Origin: JBJMLO01 sp045805265
Lineage (GTDB): Bacteria > Actinomycetota > UBA4738 > JACQTL01
Assembly: GCA_045805265.1 (NCBI GenBank)
Contig: JBJMLO010000008.1
Span: 197,769 to 261,768, forward strand
Reading direction: 5' to 3'
DNA: 64,000 nucleotides
The position numbers were made by a program, and so were the translations under genes. Positions 1 to 8,646 of this stretch are shown piece after piece (positions within the stretch are counted from its first letter, which is position 1; each line of letters begins with the position of its first letter). The notes below the pieces were generated by a model. It was not told the origin of the DNA. It saw only the letters and a program-made list of their open reading frames with translations, and did no database searches.

Positions 1-167
1 TCGGCCAGGGCCGCGTCGCGGCGGACCCGGATGAACGCGCCGATCCGTCCGTTCAGCGCGTCGATCTGTTCGAGATGGTCCCGCACGGCGTCGGATGGCG
101 TGGCGGAGCCCGTGCGGACCGCCTCCGCGATCTCCCCAGCCGTCTTCCCTACGAGCTTCCCGGCCAC
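1..167 (-). CDS. Amidase family protein, N-terminal fragment (runs off left edge)
   Basis: The reverse strand is open from a GTG at 167 to the window edge, giving 55 residues that begin VAGKLVGKTAGEIAEAV and continue with LEQIDALNGRIGAFIRVRRD. The pattern 'choice of helix, then I-x-x-L-N-x-R-I-x-A-F' is the usual N-terminus of amidase-signature enzymes such as GatA. A strong Shine-Dalgarno (AAGGAGG) lies 5 bases upstream of the GTG. The catalytic Lys and the two Ser lie beyond the edge, so substrate and activity cannot be judged. It is divergent from the MMPL gene and distinct from the gatA at 3.8-5.3 kb, so the genome carries at least two amidase-signature genes here. Confidence 0.7.
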   Translation of the reverse strand, partial: MAGKLVGKTAGEIAEAVRTGSATPSDAVRDHLEQIDALNGRIGAFIRVRRDAALA

Positions 168-262
168 GTCGCCTCCTTGCGCCTCGCGATACGTCGCCGA
201 GCATCGACCGAGCGGGCGCCCGCTCGCAACCCGGGCGTCCGCCGGCCCCGGCACCTCCCGAT

Positions 263-291
263 TTGACATGCCGGGATGTCACCGCTAGGTT
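263..291 (+). promoter_or_regulatory. Promoter for the MMPL-TetR operon
   Basis: A perfect -35 TTGACA (263-268) is followed after 17 bases by TAGGTT (286-291), a reasonable -10. Transcription would start near 298, about 75 bases before the MMPL start codon. This is inferred from consensus only. Confidence 0.5.
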
Positions 292-302
292 AGCCTGGTT
301 CA

Positions 303-331
303 GTTACTCCGGTTAGGCGAACGCCGGTAAC
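303..331 (+). promoter_or_regulatory. Inverted repeat, candidate TetR operator
   Basis: GTTACTCCGG (303-312) and CCGGTAAC (324-331) form an imperfect inverted repeat just downstream of the predicted start of transcription. TetR proteins usually control their own operon through such a repeat, and the TetR gene is the second gene of this operon. Binding is an inference. Confidence 0.35.
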
Positions 332-373
332 CTCCGACCCGGGAGGCCGGGCGGGACGGAAGGAGGAGCGCGG

Positions 374-2629
374 ATGCTGCGTCGAGTGGGTGAGCTCACC
401 GTCCGGCGGCGGAGATGGATCCTCGTGGGCGCCCTGGTGGCCTTCGTGGCGGCCGGCGCGTTCGGGGGCCGCGTTGCCAAGTCGCTGTCGAGCGGCGGGT
501 TCGACGATCCGGGCTCCGAGTCCAGCCGCGCCGTGACGGCCCTGCAGCAGCAATTCGACACCGGCGACCCCAACTTCGTGCTGCTGGTCCGGGCGGGGCA
601 CGGGACGGTCGACTCCCCCGCCGTCCGTGCCGAAGGGCTTCGCCTGACTTCGCAGCTGGCGCGCGAGCGGGGCGTCGAGGCCGTGGTGTCCTACTGGTCA
701 CTGCGGGACGCCCCGCCGCTGCGCAGCAGGAACTCCTCCGAGGGCCTGGTCCTGGCCCGCATCGAGGGCAGCGACGACACGGTCCGCGACCGGGTCGAGA
801 CCCTCGCCCCCCGGTACACGCTCACCACGCCGGACGTGACGGTGGGCATCGGCGGCCGGGCCGAGGTGTTCCATCAGGTCTCGACGCAGGTCGAGAGCGA
901 CCTGCAGAAGGCCGAGCGGATCTCGATCCCGATCACGCTGGTGCTGCTGATCCTGGTGTTCGGCAGCGTCGTGGCCGCCGGCCTCCCCCTCATGATCGGC
1001 GGGTTCGCCATCGTGGGGACATTCGTCGCGCTCCGGGTGCTGTCGTCGCTGACGGACGTCTCGATCTTCTCGCTGAACCTCACCACCGCGATGAGCCTGG
1101 GTCTCGGGATCGACTACGCGCTCTTCATCGTGTCGAGATACCGGGAGGAGGTCCGCCGCGGCCTCGCGCCGCACGACGCCGTCGTGCGGTCGGTCGAGAC
1201 CGCCGGCCGGACCGTCCTGTTCAGCGCGCTGACGGTGGGCGTATCCATGGCCGCGCTGATGGTGTTCCCGCTGTACTTCCTGCGCTCGTTCGCGTACGCG
1301 GGGATCGCGGTGGTGACGCTCGCCGCCTTCGGAGCGGTGATCATTCTCCCCGCCCTGATCGCGGTGCTCGGCCGGCGGGTGGACTCGCTGGTCCTGTGGC
1401 GGCGCAAGCCCAAGCCCGAGGGAACGGGCTTCTGGCACCGGCTGGCCACGGTGGTCATGCGGCGGCCCGGGTTCATCGCGGTCGGGATCGTCGCCGTCTT
1501 GCTGGTGCTCGGCGCGCCGTTCCTGAAGGTGAACTTCGGCCTCCCCGACGACCGGGTGCTCCCGACCTCGGCCTCGAGCCGGGTCGTCCAGGACCAGATC
1601 CGCACGCAGTTCACGTCGCAGGAGGTCAACACGATGCCGGTGGTGGCGCCGGACACGGGCGGAGCGACGCCGACGGCCGGCCAGATCACCTCCTACGCCT
1701 CGCGGCTGTCCCGGATCCCGGGCGTGGGGCGCGTCGACGCGCTGACGGGCTCGTTCGAGAAGGGCCGGCTGATGTTCGGCCCGAATCGGGGTTCGGCGCG
1801 CTTCCGGGCCCCGCACGCGACGTGGCTGTCGGTCGTCCCGTCCGTCGAGCCGATGTCGGACGCCGGCGAGGCACTGGTCCACGACCTCCGCGCGACGCCC
1901 GCGCCGTTCGACGTGCTGGTCGGCGGCGACGCCGCGCGGCTCGTGGACTCCAAGCACGCGCTGTTCGACCGGGTCCCCCTTGCGCTCGGCCTGATCGGGC
2001 TCGTGACGTTCGTGGTCCTGTTCCTGTTCACCGGCTCGCTGTTCGTGCCGGTCAAGGCGGTGGTGCTGAACCTGCTGTCGCTGACCGCGACGTTCGGCGC
2101 CATGGTGTGGGTGTTCCAGGAGGGCCACCTGTCCGGGCTGCTGAACTTCACCCCGACCGGCCTGATCGACACGACCACGCCGATCACGATGTTCTGCATC
2201 GCGTTCGGGCTGTCGATGGACTACGAGGTGTTCCTGCTGTCGCGGATCCGGGAGGAGTGGCTGCGAACCGGCGACAACGTGCGGAGCGTCGCGCTCGGCC
2301 TGGAGCGCACTGGGCCGCTGGTGACCGCCGCGGCCGCGACCCTGGCGCTGGTGTTCATCGCGTTCGCGACGTCGCAGGTCACGTTCATCAAGCTCCTCGG
2401 CGTCGGCCTGGCGCTGGCGGTGATCATGGACGCCACGCTGATCCGCGGGACCCTGGTCCCGGCGTTCATGCGGCTGGCCGGGCGGGCCAACTGGTGGGCG
2501 CCGCGATGGCTGCGCCGGGTGCACGACCGCATCGGACTGCGCGAGGCGCCGGCCGCCGCCCCGCCCGTCGCCGACGGGGCGGTCGGTCCTGGCCCGGAAC
2601 CCACCCCCGTGCGAGAGTTGGCCTCGTGA
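374..2629 (+). CDS. MMPL family (RND superfamily) membrane transporter
   Basis: A 751-residue inner-membrane protein of the MMPL/RND family, which exports lipids, siderophores or hydrophobic compounds using the proton gradient. It shows the usual two-fold layout: a TM segment near residues 15-35, an extracytoplasmic loop, a bundle of TM helices from about 185 to 330, a second loop from about 385 to 530, and a second bundle from about 535 to 690. Each bundle carries the family's Asp-Tyr pair (GLGIDYALF and GLSMDYEVF) linked to proton relay. The ATG follows AAGGAGGAGCGCGG. It overlaps the following TetR gene by 4 bases, so export is probably induced by the TetR ligand. The substrate is unknown; no lipid-synthesis gene lies next to it. 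Confidence 0.93.
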   Translation: MLRRVGELTVRRRRWILVGALVAFVAAGAFGGRVAKSLSSGGFDDPGSESSRAVTALQQQFDTGDPNFVLLVRAGHGTVDSPAVRAEGLRLTSQLARERGVEAVVSYWSLRDAPPLRSRNSSEGLVLARIEGSDDTVRDRVETLAPRYTLTTPDVTVGIGGRAEVFHQVSTQVESDLQKAERISIPITLVLLILVFGSVVAAGLPLMIGGFAIVGTFVALRVLSSLTDVSIFSLNLTTAMSLGLGIDYALFIVSRYREEVRRGLAPHDAVVRSVETAGRTVLFSALTVGVSMAALMVFPLYFLRSFAYAGIAVVTLAAFGAVIILPALIAVLGRRVDSLVLWRRKPKPEGTGFWHRLATVVMRRPGFIAVGIVAVLLVLGAPFLKVNFGLPDDRVLPTSASSRVVQDQIRTQFTSQEVNTMPVVAPDTGGATPTAGQITSYASRLSRIPGVGRVDALTGSFEKGRLMFGPNRGSARFRAPHATWLSVVPSVEPMSDAGEALVHDLRATPAPFDVLVGGDAARLVDSKHALFDRVPLALGLIGLVTFVVLFLFTGSLFVPVKAVVLNLLSLTATFGAMVWVFQEGHLSGLLNFTPTGLIDTTTPITMFCIAFGLSMDYEVFLLSRIREEWLRTGDNVRSVALGLERTGPLVTAAAATLALVFIAFATSQVTFIKLLGVGLALAVIMDATLIRGTLVPAFMRLAGRANWWAPRWLRRVHDRIGLREAPAAAPPVADGAVGPGPEPTPVRELAS

Positions 2630-3279
2630 CCGAGCCGACGACGACGGAACTGGCCCCCGAAGCCCCTCGGCGCCGCCGCGCGCCGAGGGGCCAGGGCGAG
2701 CTCCTCCGCGAGGAGATCATCGAGGCCACCGAGCGCCTGCTGATCGAGGCGGGCGACCAGGACGCCGTGTCGATCCGCGCGGTGGCCGAGGCGGTCGGCG
2801 TGTCGCCGCCCTCGATCTACCTGCACTTCGCCGACAAGATCGACCTCATCTTCGCCGTGTGCGAGCGGCACTTCCAGCGGTTCGACGAGATCCAGGAAGC
2901 GGCGGCCGCGGCGGCGGCCGACCCGGTGCAGGGCCTCATGGCCCGCGGTCGCGCCTACATCCAGTTCGGCCTCGAGAACCCCGAGCAGTACCGCATCCTG
3001 TTCCTGACCAAGCCGACCAAGACGCCGGAGTCGTGGAGCTTCGAGCGCATGGTCGGCAGCGTGGCCTTCGAGCACCTGGTCGTCGCGGTCGCGCAGTGCA
3101 TCGACTACCTGGCCATCGACCCGCCACCCGACCCGCAGATGGTCGCGATCACCCTGTGGTCGATGGTCCACGGCCTCACGTCGCTGCTGCTGAACCACCC
3201 CAACTTCCCCTGGCCCGACCGTGACGCCCTCATCGAGCACGTCCTGACCATGCCGATCGAGGGCCTGCTTCCCAGGTAG
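2626..3279 (+). CDS. TetR/AcrR family transcriptional regulator
   Basis: A 217-residue one-component repressor. An N-terminal helix-turn-helix spans about residues 25-75 (AVSIRAVAEAVGVSPPSIYLHF is the recognition region in split form: VSIRAVAEAVGVS, then PPSIYLHFADK). The C-terminal half resembles the WHG-type ligand domain (TetR_C_13-like), including ARGRAYIQFGLENPEQYRILF and the SMVHGLTSLLL stretch. The start is the GTG whose last bases form the MMPL stop codon (GTGA), giving translational coupling. It most likely represses the MMPL operon through the inverted repeat at 303-331. The ligand is unknown. Confidence 0.9.
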   Translation: MTEPTTTELAPEAPRRRRAPRGQGELLREEIIEATERLLIEAGDQDAVSIRAVAEAVGVSPPSIYLHFADKIDLIFAVCERHFQRFDEIQEAAAAAAADPVQGLMARGRAYIQFGLENPEQYRILFLTKPTKTPESWSFERMVGSVAFEHLVVAVAQCIDYLAIDPPPDPQMVAITLWSMVHGLTSLLLNHPNFPWPDRDALIEHVLTMPIEGLLPR

Positions 3280-3310
3280 CGACCGCACTGAGAACGGACA
3301 GGAGCGACGC

Positions 3311-3754
3311 ATGCAATCTCGAATCCACGTGATCACGCTGGCGGTCGGGGACCTCGATCGGGCCCTGGAGTTCTACCGTGGCCTGGGATTCGAGTCGCCC
3401 GGATTGGTCGGCACCGAGTTCGCTGGTGACGAAACGACGCCCGCCGGGGCGGCGGCGATGTTCCAGCTGGCCGGCGGCCTGATCCTTTCTCTGTACCCCC
3501 GCACCGAGCTGGCGAAGGACGCCAACATCCCGTTCGGGCCCCCCAGGAGCGGCGAGTTCAGCATCGGCCACCTGGTCGGCAGCAAGGACGAGGTGGACGC
3601 CGTGCTCGCCCGGGCCGAGGCGGCGGGTGCGACGCCGACGGACCGGCCACACGAGCGGCCCTGGGGGATCTACTCCGGCTACTTCCGGGACCCCGACGGG
3701 CACCTGTGGGAGATCATCTGGAACCTCGAGCTCGACGTGGCGGCCTCCGAGTAG
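3311..3754 (+). CDS. VOC family (glyoxalase/bleomycin-resistance-like) protein
   Basis: A 147-residue single-domain VOC protein. Two beta-alpha-beta-beta-beta repeats are visible: HVITLAVGDLDRALEFYRGLGF at the N-terminus (written in two parts: HVITLAVGDLDRALEFY, then RGLGF) and a C-terminal part ending in GYFRDPDGHLWEI. The N-terminal His and the Glu of LWEII fit metal-ligand positions of the fold. Members include glyoxalases, dioxygenases and antibiotic-binding proteins, and nothing here settles which. The start has AGGAG 7 bases upstream. It lies 31 bases after the TetR gene and may be read with it. Confidence 0.85.
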   Translation: MQSRIHVITLAVGDLDRALEFYRGLGFESPGLVGTEFAGDETTPAGAAAMFQLAGGLILSLYPRTELAKDANIPFGPPRSGEFSIGHLVGSKDEVDAVLARAEAAGATPTDRPHERPWGIYSGYFRDPDGHLWEIIWNLELDVAASE

Positions 3755-3816
3755 TTCCCGTTCCTCGGCCACGGCCAGCCAAAGTCGAAGCTGCACGGAA
3801 CGGGGAGAAAGGCGGT

Positions 3817-5295
3817 TCAGGCCGCCGCCAGCAGCGGGGGCTGCAGCCGGAAGCCGAAGTCCTGTTCGAACGCATGGGCGGCGCGGAGGATGGCACGTTC
3901 GCCCAGCAGGGGTCCGGTGAACTGCAAGCCCACCGGGAGGCCGTCGGCGTCGAGGCCACAGGGGACGCTGATCGACGGGACTCCGGCCAGGTCGGCAGGG
4001 ATCGTGAAGATGTCGCTCAGGTACATCTTGATCGGATCGTCGGTGCGCTCGCCGATGCGGAAGGCCGTGGTCGGCGACGTCGGCGACAGGAGCACGTCGA
4101 AGCCCTCGAACGCCTTCTGGTAGTCGCGGATCACCAGCGTGCGGACCTTCTGGGCCTGGCCGTAGTAGGCGTCGTAGTAGCCCGCCGAGAGCGAGTACGT
4201 GCCGAGGATGATGCGGCGCTTGACCTCGTCGCCGAAGCCCTCGCCCCGGGTCTTCATCATCATCTGGACGACGTCGTCGACCGGTTCCTTCGTGCGGTGG
4301 CCGTAGCGCACGCCGTCGTACCGGGCGAGGTTCGAGGAACACTCAGCGGGCGCCAGCAGGTAGTACGCGCTGAACGCGTAGTCGGCGTTCGGCAGCGAGA
4401 CCTCCTCGCACGTGGCCCCCAGCCCCTCGAGGCGTTCGATCGAGGCGCGGAACGCGTCGGTCACGCCGGGCTCCACTCCCTCGGCGAACGACTCCTTGAT
4501 CACACCGACCCTGACGCCGCCGACCCCCGCGTCGAGACCCTCCGAGTAGTCGGCTGCCGGTTCCTCGACGCTCGTGGCGTCCTTCGGGTCCACGCCGGCC
4601 AGCGTCGACAGCAGCAGCGCGGCGTCCCGGGTGGTCCGCGTGAACGTCCCCACGTGGTCGAGCGACGACGCGAACGCGATCAGCCCGTACCGGGAGATGC
4701 GGCCGTAGGTCGGCTTCAGCCCCACCACGCCGCATAGCGCGGCCGGCTGGCGAACGCTGCCGCCGGTGTCGGTCCCGAGCGCCCAGGTGGCCATGCCGGA
4801 GGCCACCGCGGCCGCCGAGCCGCTCGACGATCCGCCCGGCACGCGGTCGAGGTCCCACGGGTTGCGCGTCACCCCGTATGCGGAGTTCTCACCCGACGAG
4901 CCCATCGCGAACTCGTCGCAGTTCGTCTTGCCGACCAGCACCGCGCCGGCCTCGCGAAGCCGCGACCAGACTGTCGAGTCGTACGGCGGCACGTAGGGCT
5001 CGAGGATGCGCGAGCCGCAGGTCGCGGTGACGCCCTTGACCGCTAGGACGTCCTTCAGCGCGATCGGGATGCCGGCGGCGGGCGGAAGCGCCTGGCCGAG
5101 CCCGAGGCGGCGGTCGACGTCCTCGGCCTGCTCCCGGGCCAGGTTCCCCGTGACCGACAGGAACGCGTTGACGCGCTCGTTCAGGTCCGACACACGCTGC
5201 AGCGCCGCCTCGGCGAGCTGCATCGCGGAGATCTCTCTGGCGCGCAGCGCCGCCGCCAGCTCCACAGCGGACAGCGCGAGGGGGTCGGTGGGCAT
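3817..5295 (-). CDS. gatA: Asp-tRNA(Asn)/Glu-tRNA(Gln) amidotransferase subunit A
   Basis: The amidase subunit of GatCAB, which releases ammonia from glutamine for transamidation of misacylated Glu-tRNA(Gln) or Asp-tRNA(Asn) in the cytosol. At 492 residues it has normal length. The catalytic triad is visible: Lys81 in IPIALKDVL, cis-Ser156 in PGGSSSGSAAA, and nucleophile Ser180 in GTDTGGSVRQPA. GatC lies 4 bases upstream in the same direction. GatB is not next to it and is absent from the window. The gene is convergent with the VOC gene. Confidence 0.96.
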   Translation of the reverse strand: MPTDPLALSAVELAAALRAREISAMQLAEAALQRVSDLNERVNAFLSVTGNLAREQAEDVDRRLGLGQALPPAAGIPIALKDVLAVKGVTATCGSRILEPYVPPYDSTVWSRLREAGAVLVGKTNCDEFAMGSSGENSAYGVTRNPWDLDRVPGGSSSGSAAAVASGMATWALGTDTGGSVRQPAALCGVVGLKPTYGRISRYGLIAFASSLDHVGTFTRTTRDAALLLSTLAGVDPKDATSVEEPAADYSEGLDAGVGGVRVGVIKESFAEGVEPGVTDAFRASIERLEGLGATCEEVSLPNADYAFSAYYLLAPAECSSNLARYDGVRYGHRTKEPVDDVVQMMMKTRGEGFGDEVKRRIILGTYSLSAGYYDAYYGQAQKVRTLVIRDYQKAFEGFDVLLSPTSPTTAFRIGERTDDPIKMYLSDIFTIPADLAGVPSISVPCGLDADGLPVGLQFTGPLLGERAILRAAHAFEQDFGFRLQPPLLAAA

Positions 5296-5299
5296 CCGG

Positions 5300-5590
5300 C
5301 TACTCCTGCTCCACGATCCGGGGGACCTTGAACCGGTCGCCCTCGACCTCGGGCGCGTTGGACAGGGCCTCCTCGCGGGTCAGCCCGGGCTCGGGCACGT
5401 CCGGACGCAGGACGTTGGCCCGCGGGACCGCGTGCGCGGTCGGCGGCACGTCCTCCGCGGCGACCTCCTGAACCCGCGCGGCGTGCTCGAGGATCACCCC
5501 GAGCTGGGCCTTCATCCGCGCCTTCTCCTCGTCCGTCAGCCGCAGGCGGGCGAGACGCGCGACGTGCTCGATGTCGATCTCGACCGGCAT
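5300..5590 (-). CDS. gatC: Asp-tRNA(Asn)/Glu-tRNA(Gln) amidotransferase subunit C
   Basis: A 96-residue GatC, the small subunit that wraps around GatA and helps it pack against GatB. The N-terminus IEHVARLARLRLTDEEK and the C-terminal LRPDVPEPGLTREEALSNAP match the family. Its stop is 4 bases from the gatA start, so the two are co-translated. In many actinobacteria ligA lies just upstream of gatC; here a broken AHSA1 gene and the catabolic island lie there instead. Confidence 0.95.
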   Translation of the reverse strand: MPVEIDIEHVARLARLRLTDEEKARMKAQLGVILEHAARVQEVAAEDVPPTAHAVPRANVLRPDVPEPGLTREEALSNAPEVEGDRFKVPRIVEQE

Positions 5591-5637
5591 GGCCGCACAG
5601 TCTAGTGGCCTCCGCGTGACCGGCCCGGGGATCGGCG

Positions 5638-6063
5638 TCAGGCCGGGAACGGCGCGCCGGTACCCGTCTCGCAGTACTTCCGGAGGCTCTCGAGGTAGTA
5701 GCCCCAGTTGAAGTTCTAGATGCCGAAGGACTCCTCGTCGCCCGCCGTGTACTCCTGACGGAACGTCAGGCGGCTCCCGCCCTGGTGTTCCCGGATGTCG
5801 AACCGGATCCGCGCGTCAGCCCACGGCTCGTGGCCCCCGACGCACGACCAGGCCACCGTCGTCGGCTCGGTCAGCTCGTCGACGCGCATCCGCGGATTGA
5901 ACACGTCGGGGACGAACGTGAACTCGACGACGCTCCCGACCTCCGCCTGGGGAGACCGGACCTTCGTGGTCCACCAGCTCGACAGGCCCTCCTCCGTGGT
6001 GACCGCGGCGAACACCTGATCCGGAGCGGCCGGGACGTCGACGACGTGCAGGATCCTATCCAT
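5638..6063 (-). pseudogene. AHSA1/SRPBCC family gene interrupted by an in-frame amber codon
   Basis: From the ATG at 6063 the frame encodes 115 residues (MDRILHVVDVPAAPDQVF...) and hits TAG at 5716-5718 right after SFGI. Read past the TAG, the same frame continues for 25 more residues, NFNWGYYLESLRKYCETG and so on, to TGA at 5638. N-W-G-Y-Y-L-E-S-L-R is the standard C-terminal helix of AHSA1-type SRPBCC proteins, and a Tyr is common at the interrupted position. One C-to-G change (TAC to TAG) would explain the stop. It is either a recent nonsense mutation, amber read-through, or a sequencing error. It is the third gene of the ArsR/AHSA1 operon. Confidence 0.8.
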
Positions 6064-6093
6064 GCCGAATCACACCCTCCTCTTTCCGGCTCG

Positions 6094-6588
6094 TCACGAG
6101 CCGCTCGTCAGGTGCCCGCGTTCCGTCCACGGGTCCGTCCCGGGATCGCCGTCCGCGGCCACCTCGACCAGCCGCGGCAGGAAGTGATCCCATCCGGCCG
6201 CGTGTTCACCCCGCGCCTCCTCCGGCAGCCCGCGATGGGTCAGCCGCAGGACCGTCCCCTCGCCGTCCGGCGTGAGCTCGACCTCGACCGTGGTGGCCCC
6301 CGGCGGCAGAGGGCCGCCCTCCCAGCCCCAGGTGAACACCACGCGACGGGGTGCGTCGATCTCGACGAACTCGCCGCGGACGCGGCTGGTGCCGTCGATC
6401 TCGACGCGGTACGTCCCGCCCGGCTCGGGCTGGAGTTGCGCGGAACGCCCCATCCACCGCACGTACAGCGCCGGATCCGTGAAGAACGGGAACACGGCCT
6501 CGGGCGTCGCAGCGATGCGGATCTCACGGACGAGGTCGCCGGAGCCGGTGCGCTCGGCCTCAGCCCTGAGTGGTTTCCGTTCCCCCAC
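6094..6588 (-). CDS. AHSA1/SRPBCC family protein (activator of Hsp90 ATPase homology)
   Basis: A 164-residue START/Bet v1-fold protein with a hydrophobic ligand cavity. The typical path is visible: VREIRIAATPEAVFPFFTDPA at the start (shown here as VREIRIAATPEAVF then FTDPA), RVRGEFVEIDAPRRVVFTWG in the middle, and HRGLPEEARGEHAAGWDHFL at the C-terminus. Such proteins commonly sit downstream of an ArsR-type regulator, as here. The gene overlaps the ArsR gene by 29 bases. Ligand and role are not known. Confidence 0.9.
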   Translation of the reverse strand: MGERKPLRAEAERTGSGDLVREIRIAATPEAVFPFFTDPALYVRWMGRSAQLQPEPGGTYRVEIDGTSRVRGEFVEIDAPRRVVFTWGWEGGPLPPGATTVEVELTPDGEGTVLRLTHRGLPEEARGEHAAGWDHFLPRLVEVAADGDPGTDPWTERGHLTSGS

Positions 6589-6898
6589 GGCGCCTCCTCC
6601 CCCGCTGGTCCCACTCGGCGGCGCCCTTCAGCCGCTCCAGGCTGGTCGACCAGAAGCCGTCCAGCCACTTCCGGACCTCCTCGATCCGCTCGGGCCTGGC
6701 CCGATACAGGCGGCGCGTGCCCTCCCGCCGCTCGGTCACCAGGTCCGCCTCCCGCAGCACCCGCAGGTGCTGGGACACCGCCGCGCGCGACATGTCGAAG
6801 TGCGACGCGATGTCGCCGGCCGTCCGCTCCCCGTCCCAGACCAGCCGGAGGATCTCGCGTCGAGTCGGCTCACCGATCGCTCTGAGCGCGGCATCCAC
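6560..6898 (-). CDS. ArsR family winged-helix regulator
   Basis: A 112-residue SmtB/ArsR-type regulator. The start used is the GTG at 6898, giving VDAALRAIGEPTRREILRL, which matches the family N-terminus; the open frame runs farther upstream (an ATG at 6961 is the main alternative), but that stretch contains the AT-rich promoter-like AAGCACATGCTTAAATAG. The helix-turn-helix is in DIASHFDMSRAAVSQHLRVL and the wing in LVTERREGTRRLY. No metal-binding Cys pair is seen, as usual for members that pair with AHSA1 genes. It probably regulates its own operon and is divergent from the APC permease. Confidence 0.87.
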   Translation of the reverse strand: MDAALRAIGEPTRREILRLVWDGERTAGDIASHFDMSRAAVSQHLRVLREADLVTERREGTRRLYRARPERIEEVRKWLDGFWSTSLERLKGAAEWDQRGRRRRGGTETTQG

Positions 6899-7018
6899 GA
6901 AACTATTTAAGCATGTGCTTTCGTAAGCGTCAAACGACGGTTCTCCGCACCGGCCCGCCATTTCAGTGACCGATCCGGCGAAGCGGACGCCCGGAGCCTC
7001 GTTCCCAGCGAGGTGCGT

Positions 7019-7084
7019 TTGACGCGGGCCGCGACCTGGAGTATTTGTCCCGCGATGCAGATCCGTCGTTTCGCGATGCGGAAC
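7019..7084 (+). promoter_or_regulatory. Promoter and candidate operator of the permease operon
   Basis: TTGACG (7019-7024) and TATTTG (7042-7047) are separated by 17 bases. Downstream, GTTTCGC-GAT-GCGGAAC (7068-7084) is a near-palindrome with 6 of 7 arm pairs; its core CGCGATGC also occurs just upstream at about 7051-7058. A repressor bound here would block transcription, and the operon encodes an IclR regulator. The pairing of site and regulator is inferred. Confidence 0.4.
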
Positions 7085-7134
7085 AGACCGCCGCGCCACC
7101 GGGCCGGGCGGACGGGCCGTGAAAGGGGGACCGG

Positions 7135-8646
7135 ATGAAGGCGGACATCCCGGAACAGGCGAAGTCGCACGAGCTCAAGGCGGGCACGCTCACGACCTGG
7201 GATGCCGTGGCCATGGCCGTTGCGGTCCTGTCGCCGGCCATGGCGATGGCGTACAACACGACGTTCGCGGCGAGCTTCGCGGGGACGTCGACGCCGTTCG
7301 CGTTCCTGCTCGGCGGGATCGGGTGCCTAGCCCTGGCGTTCGTCGTGATCGGATTCACCCGGCGCATGGCCTCGGCGGGGTACGCCTACACGTACGCCAG
7401 CCGAACGCTCGGCCAGAACGTGGGCTTCATGACCGGATGGCTGTACTTCTTCGGGTTCTTCTGCTTCGTGCCGATGACCATGGCCGGTGTGGGCGGCTTC
7501 ACCCGCGACCTCATCGGATCGGAGTGGTGGCACTCCATCCCCAGTTGGAGTTGGTTCGCGATCCTCGTCGTCGGCATGCTCCTGCTGCTCGCCATCACGA
7601 TCTACGACATCAAGCTGAACGCCCGGACCCAGCTCATCATCGGGGCGCTCACCGTCGCTGTGATCGTGGTCCTCGACCTCATCGTCACGTTCAAGGGAGG
7701 GAAGTCGGGGCACGACCTTTCTGCGCTGGGGCCGTCCCATACGTTGCAGGGCGGGTTCAGCGGGATCGGCTACGGCCTGATCTTCGGCGTCCTGTCCTAC
7801 ATCGGCTTCGAGACCTCGGCCGTGCTCGGGGAGGAGACGAGGAACCCGCGCAAGGCCATCCCCGCATCCATCCTCATCGCGGTGTTCTTCGCCATCGTGT
7901 TCTACGTGTGGACGACCTACGTCATCGCCATCGGCGAGGGGGTGAGCAAGGCGGGGTCGGCGAAGTGGGCCGGGGACCCGACCGTGCTGGCCACGACGGC
8001 GACGACGTACTCGGGGCATTTCCTGTCGGTGCTGGTCTCGATCGCCGCGATCCTGTCGGCGTTCGTGGTGTGCCTGGCCTGTGCCACCGCAGCGGCCCGG
8101 ACGATGTTCGCCATGGGCCGCGAGGGGACGCTGCCGGCCTGGTTCGGCCGTACGCACCGCACATACAAGACCCCGGCCAACGCCACCATGTTCATCGCCG
8201 CCCTGGCCACCGTCGTGGCGGCCCTGGTGGGATTCGGATGGAGCTACGGAGCGGGGCCCTTCACCGTGTTCGGCCTGCTGGCCAGCATCGGCGGGCTCGC
8301 GGTGATCATCGTCTACGTGGTGCTGTGCCTGGCGGGAGCCGTGTGGTTCCGGAGGGTGCAGACCAGGTACAACGTCCTGACCCACGGGGTGATCCCCGTC
8401 GTTGGCGCGGTCATCTTCGGGTTCGGGATCTACGGCTCGATCTACCCGGGGGCTCTGCCGCCGATGCCGTACCGGATCATCCCGTACGTCAACCTGGGCT
8501 GGATCATCGTGGGGATCGGGTTCCTCATGTACCTGCGGAGCAGCCATCCGGAACGAGTGGCGCAGATCGGCTCGATCCTGGGCGAGGAGGGCGGCGAGGA
8601 GGCCGAGACGCTCGACCGGGGCACGGCCGTGGAGGCGCCCGCCTAG
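7135..8646 (+). CDS. APC family amino acid/polyamine permease
   Basis: A 503-residue integral membrane permease of the APC superfamily with about 12 hydrophobic helices. The N-terminal LKAGTLTTWDAVAMAVAVLSP leads into the unwound TM1 region, and GLIFGVLSYIGFETSAVLGEE (part of TM6 and the following loop with the family 'F-x-G-x-E' type signature, here IGFETSAVLGEE) is well conserved. It is the first gene of a run that ends at the branched-chain aminotransferase, so it probably imports the compound degraded by this cluster, an amine or amino acid. GAAAGGGGG precedes the ATG. Substrate cannot be read from sequence. Confidence 0.9.
   Translation: MKADIPEQAKSHELKAGTLTTWDAVAMAVAVLSPAMAMAYNTTFAASFAGTSTPFAFLLGGIGCLALAFVVIGFTRRMASAGYAYTYASRTLGQNVGFMTGWLYFFGFFCFVPMTMAGVGGFTRDLIGSEWWHSIPSWSWFAILVVGMLLLLAITIYDIKLNARTQLIIGALTVAVIVVLDLIVTFKGGKSGHDLSALGPSHTLQGGFSGIGYGLIFGVLSYIGFETSAVLGEETRNPRKAIPASILIAVFFAIVFYVWTTYVIAIGEGVSKAGSAKWAGDPTVLATTATTYSGHFLSVLVSIAAILSAFVVCLACATAAARTMFAMGREGTLPAWFGRTHRTYKTPANATMFIAALATVVAALVGFGWSYGAGPFTVFGLLASIGGLAVIIVYVVLCLAGAVWFRRVQTRYNVLTHGVIPVVGAVIFGFGIYGSIYPGALPPMPYRIIPYVNLGWIIVGIGFLMYLRSSHPERVAQIGSILGEEGGEEAETLDRGTAVEAPA

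Noticed and set aside
283..331. IdeR/DtxR iron-box-like sequences before the MMPL gene (TAGGTTAGCCT and GGTTAGGCGAAC)
   Set aside because: By eye only about 13 and 12 of 19 consensus positions match, and the second half-site is poor in the first copy. The inverted repeat for the TetR protein is a better fit.
698..2524. A 608-codon minus-strand frame opposite the MMPL gene
   Set aside because: It is His/Arg/Asp/Gln-rich low-complexity sequence, a usual artefact opposite membrane-protein genes at high GC.
415..2625. A 954-codon open frame running under the MMPL gene into the TetR gene
   Set aside because: The part before 2626 is rich in Arg, Gly, Pro and Ala in a way typical of a high-GC shadow frame. 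Only the TetR part from GTG 2626 has family similarity.
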